Positions 17,317 through 25,780 of a stretch of 64,000 nt of DNA are shown one piece after another. The notes below the pieces were generated by a model that ran no database searches, had not been told where the DNA came from, and saw only the letters and a list, made by a program, of their open reading frames with translations. Made by a program: the position numbers and the translations under genes. The first letter of the stretch is position 1; every line of letters starts with the position of its first letter. Source of the DNA: Mesorhizobium prunaredense (GTDB lineage: Bacteria > Pseudomonadota > Alphaproteobacteria > Rhizobiales > Rhizobiaceae); contig NZ_FTPD01000006.1 in assembly GCF_900156895.1 (NCBI RefSeq), positions 317,115 through 381,114 of the forward strand. Direction: 5' to 3'.

Positions 17317-18483
17317 ATGTCCGGAACTTTTGTCATCGCGCAAGGCGGCGGCCCGACCGCCGTCATCAACCAAACGATGGTGGGCGCCGCGCTCGAAATC
17401 CGCAAGCGGCATCCCGGCGCCAAGGTCCTGGGCTCCATCCATGGCGTGCGCGGCATCCGCGACGGCAACTATGTCGATCTTTCGGCGATTGCCGAGGACC
17501 GGTTGCGGTTGATTGCGGCGACGCCGAGCGCCGCGCTTGGCTCGACGCGCGACAAGCCGGACGAGGCCTATTGCGAGATCATCCTCAACGGCCTGAAGAA
17601 GGCGGGCGCCGATGCCTTCATCTACATCGGCGGCAACGACACGTCCGGCACGCAGCAGATCCTGACCGACGCCGCCGGCGGCAAGATGGCTTTCGTCCAT
17701 GCGCCGAAAACAATCGACAACGATCTCGAGGAGAACGACCACACGCCGGGTTTCATTTCGGCAGCCGAGTTCGTCGCCGGCGCCTTTCTCTCGGTCGACC
17801 TCGATTTCCGTGCTCTGCCGGGCATCTATGTCGGCATCGTCATGGGCCGGCACGCCGGTTTCCTCACCGCCGCCGCCGCCGCATGGCAGCTTGATCCCGA
17901 CAGCGGCCCGCACCTCGTTTATGTGCCGGAGCGTCCGTTCTCGGCCGCGGCCTTCATCGACGATGTTCGCGCCACGCTCGATCGCCACAAGCGCTGCATC
18001 GTCGCCGTGTCCGAAGGCGTCAGCACCGCCGATGGCAAGGCGCTGGTCGAAAGCCTTGTCCCGCCGGAGAAACTGGAGCGCGATGCGCATGGCAACGTCA
18101 AGCTGTCGGGCAGCGACCTGCCGGCCGCCCTCGAGCGCGCGCTGGCCGAAGGATTGCCGGGCAAGCGGGCGCGCGTCGATGCGCTCGGCTACATGCCGCG
18201 CGGCTATGTTGGCGCCATCAATGTCGTCGATGCGCAGGAAGCCTTCGATGCCGGCGTCTTTGCGGTCGCTGTCGCCGAACAGGGCGGCGGCTCGGTGGCG
18301 CTGCAATATGACGGCGAGAAAACCGGGCTGAAGAAGGTGCCGCTGAAAAACGTTGCCGGCAAGACCCGTCACATGCCCGACGATTTCATGCTGCCGGATG
18401 CCAACCAACTCTCCGACGCAGGAATGGCCTATCTGAAGCGGCTGGTTCCCGAAAAGTACAAGGTCGGAAAGCCGTTCGTCTGA
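17317..18483 (+). CDS. pfp: 6-phosphofructokinase homologue, PPi-dependent type
   Basis: A 388-residue PFK-family protein. It has QGGGPTAVINQTMVG at the nucleotide/PPi site, the catalytic PKTIDNDLE near residues 127-135 (the Lys and Asp pattern of PPi-dependent enzymes), and LGYMPRGY in place of the usual LGxxQRGG. The canonical GGDG/GGDD phosphoryl-donor motif is GGNDT at residues 105-109: the second position is Asp, as in PPi enzymes, but the first Asp is replaced by Asn. The protein would convert fructose 6-phosphate to the 1,6-bisphosphate reversibly. Many rhizobia lack ATP-PFK, so its physiological direction is uncertain. Confidence 0.82.
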   Translation: MSGTFVIAQGGGPTAVINQTMVGAALEIRKRHPGAKVLGSIHGVRGIRDGNYVDLSAIAEDRLRLIAATPSAALGSTRDKPDEAYCEIILNGLKKAGADAFIYIGGNDTSGTQQILTDAAGGKMAFVHAPKTIDNDLEENDHTPGFISAAEFVAGAFLSVDLDFRALPGIYVGIVMGRHAGFLTAAAAAWQLDPDSGPHLVYVPERPFSAAAFIDDVRATLDRHKRCIVAVSEGVSTADGKALVESLVPPEKLERDAHGNVKLSGSDLPAALERALAEGLPGKRARVDALGYMPRGYVGAINVVDAQEAFDAGVFAVAVAEQGGGSVALQYDGEKTGLKKVPLKNVAGKTRHMPDDFMLPDANQLSDAGMAYLKRLVPEKYKVGKPFV

Positions 18484-18533
18484 GCCGGCTCGCTTCGGAA
18501 GCCGGGAATCTCGTGATGCCGGATATCCCCTAG

Positions 18534-19253
18534 ATGCTTGACTGGTTCAGCAAGACCGTCATCGACGCCGATACGACGATGCTGACCGAGCCGTTCGTGC
18601 ATGATTTCGTGCGCGCCAACATCTGGCATCTGCGCGGCCGCGACGTCGACCTGCTTGTCGACACCGGCATGGGGATTTGCCCGCTGGCGCCGGAGATCGA
18701 CACGCCTGATGGCAAGCCGCTGCTCGTCGTCGCCACCCATATCCACCTCGACCATGTCGGTTCGCTGCACGAATTCCCGGTGCGGGCGGGGCCGAGGATG
18801 AGTGCCGCGCAATTCGACATCATGGACGACGCCGTCACCTACGCCCATATGTTTCATGATCTCGACGGCGCTGTTTCGAAGCTGCCGGCGCCCGGCTGGA
18901 GAGCAGCCGATTACAAGATTCCGCCGGCGCCGCTGACGCGGACGCTTGACGAGGGCGATCTGGTCGACCTTGGCGACCGGCAATTCCGCGTGCTGCATCT
19001 GCCCGGCCATTCGCCGGATTCGATCGCGCTGTTCGATGAGGCCGACGGCCTGTTCTTCGCCGGCGACGCCATCTACGACGCCATGCTGATCGACGACCTG
19101 CCGGACTCCGACCGATCAGCCTATCGCCGAACCATGCAGCGGCTGCTCGATCTGCCTATCAGCATCGGCCATGGCGGCCATGGGCCAAGCTTCGACGCCA
19201 AACGGATGCGCGAGATCGCCACCGGTTATCTCAGGCGAACAGACGGCGCATAG
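18534..19253 (+). CDS. Metallo-beta-lactamase-fold hydrolase
   Basis: A 239-residue protein with the binuclear metal motif ATHIHLDHVGS near residues 67-77 (H-x-H-x-D-H), later metal ligands in LPGHSPDS near 160 and FFAGDAIYD near 180, and a C-terminal GHGGHGPSFD. The fold covers glyoxalase II, lactonases and other hydrolases; this subgroup is not specific enough to name a substrate. No signal peptide. It starts about 50 bases after the phosphofructokinase gene and may be co-transcribed with it. Confidence 0.82.
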   Translation: MLDWFSKTVIDADTTMLTEPFVHDFVRANIWHLRGRDVDLLVDTGMGICPLAPEIDTPDGKPLLVVATHIHLDHVGSLHEFPVRAGPRMSAAQFDIMDDAVTYAHMFHDLDGAVSKLPAPGWRAADYKIPPAPLTRTLDEGDLVDLGDRQFRVLHLPGHSPDSIALFDEADGLFFAGDAIYDAMLIDDLPDSDRSAYRRTMQRLLDLPISIGHGGHGPSFDAKRMREIATGYLRRTDGA

Positions 19254-19337
19254 GCCAAGAATCTGGTTGCCCGCCAGAGTATCTTTGACAACATTGGTGA
19301 AGGCCGACAGGCGGCCTGATGCAAACGGATTGTCTCG

Positions 19338-19949
19338 ATGGTCACCCGCGGCTTCTCTTCAGGACGAAAGCCCCCGACGGATGCGGATGCGCGTATCCCG
19401 CCGGGGCAGTATCTCGAGCAAGGGTTTCCGGTGCTGTCGGCCGGGCCGACGCCGCGTGTGCGCACCGAGGACTGGTCGTTCACGCTCAAGCAAGGACCGC
19501 GGCCGATCAAGACGTGGAACTGGACAGAGTTCAACGCGCTGCCTTTGACCAAGATGACGCGCGACATCCATTGCGTCACCGCATGGACCAAGTTCGACAC
19601 GGCGTGGCAAGGCGTGCTGGTCGACGATATTCTGGCGGATGCCGGCATCGAGCCACCGACCGCCTTCGTGCTGGCGCTGTCCTTCGACGGCTATACAACC
19701 AACGTGCCGACGCAGGATCTCACTGCCGGCAAGGCGATGGTGGCGCTGCTTTACGAAGGCAAGCCGATCACGCCGGACCATGGCGGCCCGGCGCGGCTGC
19801 TGGTTCCGCATCTCTATTTCTGGAAGTCGGCCAAATGGCTGAACGGGCTGCAGTTCACCGAGCGCGACGAGCCCGGCTTCTGGGAGCTGCGCGGCTATCA
19901 CATTTATGGCGACCCTTGGCGTGAGCAGCGCTATACGGGCGATCCATGA
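19338..19949 (+). CDS. Molybdopterin oxidoreductase, sulfite-oxidase/YedY-like, cytosolic
   Basis: A 203-residue protein with the molybdopterin-binding core of sulfite-oxidase-like enzymes. TRDIHCVTAWTKFDTAW at about residues 74-90 carries the Cys that normally ligates molybdenum, and the C-terminal GPARLLVPHLYFWKSAKW and ERDEPGFWELRGYHIYGDPW blocks are typical. Unlike periplasmic MsrP it has no Tat signal, so it should act in the cytosol. The stop overlaps the start of the flavin reductase gene (ATGA), so the reductase is the likely electron partner. The substrate is unknown. Confidence 0.85.
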   Translation: MVTRGFSSGRKPPTDADARIPPGQYLEQGFPVLSAGPTPRVRTEDWSFTLKQGPRPIKTWNWTEFNALPLTKMTRDIHCVTAWTKFDTAWQGVLVDDILADAGIEPPTAFVLALSFDGYTTNVPTQDLTAGKAMVALLYEGKPITPDHGGPARLLVPHLYFWKSAKWLNGLQFTERDEPGFWELRGYHIYGDPWREQRYTGDP

Positions 19950-20692
19950 GCGACGGGCCGGCGGCGCAGTCGCCCTGGCAGACGGTGACCATCGCCCGCA
20001 TCGAAAAGCGCACGCCGCGCGTCACCAGCTTTTTCCTCCAGCCGTCGCGACCCTTCGCCTATCGTCCCGGGCAGCATGTCGATGTCAGGCTGACGGCGCC
20101 GGACGGCTATCAGGCGCGCCGCTCCTACTCCATCGCCTCGGCGCCGGAAGCCGGCGGGACGATCGAACTGGCGATCGAAAGGCTCGATGATGGCGAGGTC
20201 TCCCCCTTCTTCCACGATATCGCGGCGGTCGGCGACGAGGTCGAGTTGCGCGGACCGCTCGGCGGCCACTTCGTCTGGTCCGACAGCGACGGCGGCCCGC
20301 TTCTGCTGGTCGGCGGCGGGTCCGGCGTGGTGCCGCTGATGGCGATAATCCGCCATCGTGCCGCGCGCAGATCGGCGGTGCCCGTGGCACTGGTATTTTC
20401 CGCACGGGTCTGGGACGAGGTGATCTTTCGCGACGAGCTGATCGACCTCCACGATCGCCGGGATGGCTTCGATCTGGTGTTGGCGCTCACCCGCGAGGCC
20501 GCCCGGCCCCCGGCGGACTATTCGCGGCGGGTCGATGCCGCGATGATGGAGCAATCGATGCTGCGGCTGCCCGCGCCGCCAAGGTTCGCCTTTGTCTGCG
20601 GCTCGAATGCCTTCGTGTCGGCCGCCGCCCAGGCGCTGATCGATGCCGGCGTTCCGGCAAGCCTCATCCGCACCGAACGATACGGGGTTTAA
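19946..20692 (+). CDS. Ferredoxin-NADP reductase-like flavoprotein
   Basis: A 248-residue FNR-family protein. The FAD-binding RRSYSIASAPEAGG lies near residues 53-66 and the NAD(P)-binding LLLVGGGSGVVPLMAI near 116-131, with the C-terminal FVCGSNAFVSAAAQALIDAG block. There is no iron-sulfur domain, so it must pass electrons directly or via a separate carrier. Translational coupling with the molybdopterin oxidoreductase suggests a dedicated two-protein electron chain from NAD(P)H to the molybdenum centre. Confidence 0.87.
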   Translation: MSDGPAAQSPWQTVTIARIEKRTPRVTSFFLQPSRPFAYRPGQHVDVRLTAPDGYQARRSYSIASAPEAGGTIELAIERLDDGEVSPFFHDIAAVGDEVELRGPLGGHFVWSDSDGGPLLLVGGGSGVVPLMAIIRHRAARRSAVPVALVFSARVWDEVIFRDELIDLHDRRDGFDLVLALTREAARPPADYSRRVDAAMMEQSMLRLPAPPRFAFVCGSNAFVSAAAQALIDAGVPASLIRTERYGV

Positions 20693-20704
20693 GCTCCCCG
20701 CCGG

Positions 20705-21829
20705 TCAGGCGTCGATCTCGATCGCCGTCAGCGGCTTCGAACAGCAGGCAAGGATGAAGCCGTCGTCGATCTCGTGATCGAGGATGCCGCCGTTGTGGCT
20801 CATCTCGACTGTGCCCGAGACCTTTTTCACCTTGCAGGTTCCGCACAGGCCGAACTCGCAGGCCGCGGGGATGCGCACGCCCGAAGCCCGCGCCGTCTGC
20901 AGCACGGTCTGGCCGGCAACGCATTCGGCATCGACATCCGAGAGCGAAAAGCGGATCAGCATTGCGGCCTCGGCAGGTACCTCGATCCCGCCCTCTGCCG
21001 GCCCACCTTCTGCCGGCGAACCGAACGGAGCCGGTATTTCCTCCACCCCTGGGGCCGCAAAGCTTTCCTGATGATATTTGGCCATGTCGAAGCCGGCCGC
21101 CTCCAGCATCTGCCGCACGGCGCGCATGAACGGGTCGGGGCCGCAGCAGAAAATTTCGCGCTCGCGAAAATCGGGCGCCAGCAGCGGCAGCCTTATCGCG
21201 TCGATCCGGCCCATATGGCCGAACCAGCCCTCACGGCTGGACCGCTCCTCGATCATGAAGCCGAGCGTCAGGCCCGGCATGCGACTGCCGAGCAACTCGA
21301 GCTCCTTGCGGAAGATGATCTCCTCGGGCTTTCGCGCGCAGTTGACGAAGCCGACATCTGTCCATGGCGCGCAATCGTTCAGCCAGCGCAGCATCGACAT
21401 CATCGGCGTCACGCCGGAGCCGGCCGAAATGAACAGATACCTGGCCGCGGGATGGCTGTGCAGCGAAAAGTCGCCCGCCGGCCCATAGGCCTTCACGCGA
21501 ACGCCGGGTTTCAGATTGTCGAACATCCAGCGTGTGCCGAGGCTGCCGGCCTGCGCTTTCACCGTCACCGCGATCGAGAACGGCCGCGACGGCGAGGACG
21601 ACAGCGTATAGGTCCGCATCAGCGGACCCTCGGTGGTCGGCAGTTCCAGCGTCACGAACTGCCCCGGTCTGTAGCGGAACCAGGTCTGGTTGTCAGAGCG
21701 GAAGGTGAAGGTCTTCACGTCAGGCGCCTCGTCGCTGACGCCGATGACTTCCAGCACCTGGAGCCTGTCGTTCCAGGGCGCCATCTCGTCGAGATGGCGG
21801 TAGAGGCCAAGGTCCGTCATCGCATTCAT
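20705..21829 (-). CDS. gbcB: Quaternary-amine demethylase reductase component, GbcB-like
   Basis: A 374-residue electron-transfer protein: FAD domain with LMRTYTLSSSPS near residue 80, NAD domain with FISAGSGVTPMMSMLRW near 140, and a C-terminal plant-type 2Fe-2S domain whose Cys ligands lie in CEFGLCGTC near 330 and ACC near 362. This order matches GbcB, which feeds electrons to the Rieske oxygenase GbcA. Its start lies 14 bases past the oxygenase stop, so they form an operon. Start 21829 is chosen, with a second ATG three codons later as alternative. A hydrophilic Gly/Glu/Pro-rich linker precedes the ferredoxin domain. Confidence 0.88.
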   Translation of the reverse strand: MNAMTDLGLYRHLDEMAPWNDRLQVLEVIGVSDEAPDVKTFTFRSDNQTWFRYRPGQFVTLELPTTEGPLMRTYTLSSSPSRPFSIAVTVKAQAGSLGTRWMFDNLKPGVRVKAYGPAGDFSLHSHPAARYLFISAGSGVTPMMSMLRWLNDCAPWTDVGFVNCARKPEEIIFRKELELLGSRMPGLTLGFMIEERSSREGWFGHMGRIDAIRLPLLAPDFREREIFCCGPDPFMRAVRQMLEAAGFDMAKYHQESFAAPGVEEIPAPFGSPAEGGPAEGGIEVPAEAAMLIRFSLSDVDAECVAGQTVLQTARASGVRIPAACEFGLCGTCKVKKVSGTVEMSHNGGILDHEIDDGFILACCSKPLTAIEIDA

Positions 21830-21843
21830 CCCCTTGACCTCGC

Positions 21844-23091
21844 TCAGGCGACGCTGCGCAGCGTCGGCCGCCCGGCCTCGGCAAGGCGCGGCCCGATGAA
21901 GGAGGCGTACCATTCGACGAACTGGATGACGCCGCCCTCATGCAGTTCCGAATAGGGGCCGGGCTCATAGGCCGGCGACAGGATGCCGAAGGCGTTTTCC
22001 TCGACGATGCGACGGTCCTGGTCGTTGGTCTCGGTCCAGACATGGGTAAGCTCGGCGAGGTCGTAGTCGAAGCCTTCGACCGCGTCCTCATGGACAAGCC
22101 ATTTGGTGGTGACGGCCGTTTCCGTGGCGCTGATCGGCAGCACGCGGAAGGTGACGGCATGATCGCCGAGGACATGGTTCCAGGTCGTCGGATAGTGATA
22201 GAGCAGCAGCGAGCCGATACGGTCGGTGGAGACGCCGTCGGAAAGGTTCTTCTTCACCGCGCGTCTTCCCGTCATCGTATAGCTGACGGCGTCGCGCAGC
22301 AGCGGCGCGCGGGTGGCGCGATACTGCCCGGCCGGATCGATGCGGAACTTGCTCGGCAGGCCCGCCGCCTCGCATTTCGCCCAGTGCGCGAGCATCTCCG
22401 GATCGCTGTCGGCGCCCTGCACGCCGGTGACGGTCGGCGCTTCCGGGAATGTCTTGCACAGTTCCGGATGGTTGCCGGCGCAATGATAGCACTCGCGATT
22501 GTTCTCCCAGACGAGCTTCCAGTTGCCCTTCTCGACGATGGTCGATTCGAAGGCGATTTTTGCCTCGCGCAGCCGGTGCGGCAGGAGGTAAGGCTCGATC
22601 ATGGCGCGCATCGGCGCGAAGTCCGCCGGCTCGTTGGCCAGGCAGATGAAGATGTAGCCGCCAACGCTTTCGCAAGCCACCGGCTTCAGGCCGAACTGGC
22701 TCTTGTCGAAGCCGTCTGCCATCTGGCGAGCAAACAAGAGCCGGCCGTCCAGCTCGTAGGTCCACTGGTGATAGGGGCAGACCAGCTTCGCCGCAGTGCC
22801 CTTGTCGGCATTGCAGACACGGCTTCCGCGATGCCGGCAGGAATTATGGAAGGCATTGATCTTGCCTTGCTGGTCGCGGACCAGCACGAGCGGGTAGTCG
22901 CCGATCTGGGCGGTGATGTAGCTGCCAGGTTTCGGCAACTCGCAATCGTGGCCGATGAACAGCCAGTCGCGATACCAGATCAGCTCCATGTCGAGCTTGA
23001 AGAAATCTGGATCGGTGTAGAATGGCTGCTCGAGCGAATAGCCTTGCCTGCGGCCGTGCAAGAGCCTCAGCATGTCGTTGCGCGCGTCCAT
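21844..23091 (-). CDS. gbcA: Rieske oxygenase, glycine betaine/stachydrine N-demethylase (GbcA/Stc2-like)
   Basis: A 415-residue aromatic-ring-hydroxylase-type Rieske oxygenase. The 2Fe-2S ligands are CRHRG near residue 84 and CPYHQWTYE near 104. The mononuclear iron site is ENNRECYHCAGNHPELC near 204-220, where E(C)YHC and the following His match GbcA and Stc2. The protein oxidatively removes one methyl group from a quaternary amine, giving formaldehyde and, for glycine betaine, dimethylglycine. I cannot separate glycine betaine from proline betaine (stachydrine) as substrate. The start at 23091 follows GAGGACAGG. Its leader contains a cobalamin riboswitch, an unusual regulator for this enzyme class. 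Confidence 0.87.
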   Translation of the reverse strand: MDARNDMLRLLHGRRQGYSLEQPFYTDPDFFKLDMELIWYRDWLFIGHDCELPKPGSYITAQIGDYPLVLVRDQQGKINAFHNSCRHRGSRVCNADKGTAAKLVCPYHQWTYELDGRLLFARQMADGFDKSQFGLKPVACESVGGYIFICLANEPADFAPMRAMIEPYLLPHRLREAKIAFESTIVEKGNWKLVWENNRECYHCAGNHPELCKTFPEAPTVTGVQGADSDPEMLAHWAKCEAAGLPSKFRIDPAGQYRATRAPLLRDAVSYTMTGRRAVKKNLSDGVSTDRIGSLLLYHYPTTWNHVLGDHAVTFRVLPISATETAVTTKWLVHEDAVEGFDYDLAELTHVWTETNDQDRRIVEENAFGILSPAYEPGPYSELHEGGVIQFVEWYASFIGPRLAEAGRPTLRSVA

Positions 23092-23211
23092 GTCCTGTCC
23101 TCGTGTAAGGACTGAACTGGTGGTGATGGAGGGAGGACCGCTTGCACGCCGCTGGCGACAGGGCCGGACATGCATCATCCACCTCTTGACCGCCCACCGC
23201 GATCAGTCGAG

Positions 23212-23402
23212 TCTAGAAATCTCGGGCTGGTTTCCGGGCTCTGGAGTGTCCTTGCGGACTCATCGCGACACCTTCCCAGGCTTGTGGCCCAGTGGTCTCC
23301 CGTTGCGACTTGAACTCCACCACCGTTGCGGGGGCAGCGCCGGGTTCTGACCGGCTTCCCAATTCTCCGCTTCGTCGTCACCAAGCGGCACCTGAGATGG
23401 CG
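23212..23402 (-). promoter_or_regulatory. Cobalamin (B12) riboswitch in the gbcAB leader
   Basis: Read on the minus strand, this segment shows the conserved parts of the cobalamin riboswitch in order: AGGTGCCGC at the 5' end (about 23392), GGGAAGCCGGT with a matching ACCCGGC, the hallmark CGCTGCCCCCGCAACGGTG (23322-23340), GGGCCAC, GGGAAGGTG, GATGAGTCCGCAAGGACACTC, and the B12-box-like CCGGAAACCAGCCCG near the 3' end. About 120 bases separate it from the gbcA start, with no clear intrinsic terminator, so control may be translational or Rho-dependent. A TATAAA on the minus strand at 23494-23489 could be the -10 of its promoter. Confidence 0.93.
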
Positions 23403-23916
23403 TGATCTAATCATGACGGGCGGCTGACTGCCGGCATGAAAGCGACATCGTATCCATGCGGCGCGACACGGCCGGCGAAACCTACAGGTTTATATCTGCA
23501 GGGCTGAAACCTCACTTTGTCGGCGGCCATTGTCGGCTGCCGTGACATCGAATCCGACCCGCGGCGGAGCCAGGAAGGTTAACAGTTTACAAAAGTGACT
23601 ATTAGCCGCTTCTAAAATCGAACCGAACGGTTCGTTTCTGTTGACAATGCGTGCAGCACCCTGTGAACGCAGGTCCGCCAATCCGTCAAATCATGAATGG
23701 CTAATTTGGCCTAAATAGTTGAAAACAACACATAAAACCATGGCGGGAGATGTCTCTGGTACAATTTCAAGGTGTAGATTCTTGGTCCACACGGAACAAC
23801 TTCGTGATTGGAATCCACAGAATGGCCTTCCCACATCGGGGCTGTCCGAACGACGCGCATTCCTCCCAAGAAACGCCGCTAGACGGACGGAAAACTAAGA
23901 TACTGGAGTCCTAAAA
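23403..23916. other. Intergenic region with one strong palindrome
   Basis: About 500 bases between the riboswitch and the first DUF680-like gene, less GC-rich than the surroundings. I see no supportable gene. A near-perfect palindrome at 23619-23634 (CGAACCG, AA, CGGTTCG) is followed at once by TTGACA at 23639-23644, so it could be an operator overlapping a plus-strand promoter. The rest appears to be leader or promoter sequence for the riboswitch on one side and the small secreted protein genes on the other. Confidence 0.5.
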
Positions 23917-24141
23917 ATGAAAAAGATCGCTCTTGCTGCCGTCGCCGTTCTGGCCATCACCGGCAGCGCCTTTGCCGGCAGCGACAACTTTGGATCGAAC
24001 GGTGCCAACCAGCCGGCCGCTGCGGTCGACAGCAACTCGTACACGGCTTCGATTCGGAATTCGGCTTCGGCGCAAAATCCGGTTCCGGCTGACGAGAAAC
24101 CCGTCAACGGCAGCGACCGTAACCTGTTCGGCAACAACTAA
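23917..24141 (+). CDS. Small secreted protein, DUF680-like (copy 1)
   Basis: A 74-residue protein with an N-terminal signal peptide (MKKIALAAVAVLAITGSAFA) predicted to be cleaved before GSDNFG. The mature part is about 54 residues, Asn/Ser/Ala-rich, without Cys, and ends GSDRNLFGNN. The family, which I recall as DUF680 and as common in Mesorhizobium, has no known function. CTGGAG precedes the ATG. The gene is followed within 75 bases by a paralogue with the same opening and ending of the mature chain. Confidence 0.8.
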   Translation: MKKIALAAVAVLAITGSAFAGSDNFGSNGANQPAAAVDSNSYTASIRNSASAQNPVPADEKPVNGSDRNLFGNN

Positions 24142-24215
24142 CAGTTCGTTCCAACAGCAGCGGCGGCGTTTGTCCGCCGCGCTGGTGAAATCAAGAAAAT
24201 CCAGGAGTTTTGAAA

Positions 24216-24452
24216 ATGAAGAAGATCGTTCTTACCGCCGCCGCGCTTTTGATTGCTGCCGGCAGCGCTTTTGCCGGTAGCGACAACTTTGGCGGAACCG
24301 ACATCAACAAGCAGGCGACCATCAACGTCGACAACACGCAGACGTCTTCGGTACGCAATACCGGTTCGCCGGTCTACAAGCTGCTCAACTCGTCGGGCAA
24401 CGTACAGAAGTCCGCCCCGCAGGGCAGCGACCGGAACCTGTTCGGCCGCTAG
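24216..24452 (+). CDS. Small secreted protein, DUF680-like (copy 2)
   Basis: A 78-residue paralogue of the previous gene: signal peptide ending GSAFA, mature start GSDNFGG, mature end GSDRNLFGR. The middle differs, with Gln, Asn and Thr-rich sequence. The ATG at 24216 has AGGAG 8 bases upstream; a TTG two codons earlier is less likely. A short GC-rich stem lies between the two copies. Both are probably transcribed together and end at the terminator at 24573-24608. The product is likely periplasmic or extracellular. Confidence 0.8.
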   Translation: MKKIVLTAAALLIAAGSAFAGSDNFGGTDINKQATINVDNTQTSSVRNTGSPVYKLLNSSGNVQKSAPQGSDRNLFGR

Positions 24453-24461
24453 CGCATCGGC

Positions 24462-24557
24462 CCGAAAATCGGTTCCGATTTTCGGAAAGCACGATGCGCA
24501 GGGTTAAAGTGTTAGAGCGTACCTTTGTGCGTCCACCTGGACGCACGTCGCTCTAAC
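24462..24557. repeat. Two perfect hairpins, rhizobial-type intergenic repeat
   Basis: The first hairpin pairs CCGAAAATCGG (24462-24472) with CCGATTTTCGG (24475-24485) across a two-base loop. The second pairs GTTAGAGCG (24511-24519) with CGCTCTAAC (24549-24557), with an inner stem GTGCGTCCA/TGGACGCAC. Both follow the second DUF680-like stop. They resemble repeated palindromes scattered through Mesorhizobium-type genomes. Confidence 0.65.
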
Positions 24558-24572
24558 AGCGACCGGAACGCA

Positions 24573-24608
24573 CGAGAGCGGCGGGCTTTGCCCGCCGCTC
24601 TCGTTTTT
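24573..24608 (+). terminator. Strong intrinsic terminator
   Basis: A perfect 14-base stem CGAGAGCGGCGGGC / GCCCGCCGCTCTCG with a TTT loop is followed by TTTTT. It ends the DUF680-like pair. Being symmetrical, it may also help stop transcription from the agl operon, which ends about 35 bases further on in the opposite direction, though the reverse side has no equally good T-run. Confidence 0.85.
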
Positions 24609-24642
24609 GGGTCACCAACATCCAGCAGTTCAGCTGCCGCTC

Positions 24643-25755
<1,113 letters not shown>

Positions 25756-25780
25756 GGGTTCCCTCCAGTGAATTGCAAAT

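Noticed and set aside
18484..18510. CCGGCT/AGCCGG hairpin after the phosphofructokinase gene as a terminator
   Set aside because: The stem is only six bases and no T-run follows, so it cannot be called a terminator.
23490..23681. Possible 63-residue minus-strand gene upstream of the riboswitch
   Set aside because: It has no ribosome-binding site, no family resemblance, and overlaps the probable promoter region and the palindrome at 23619-23634.
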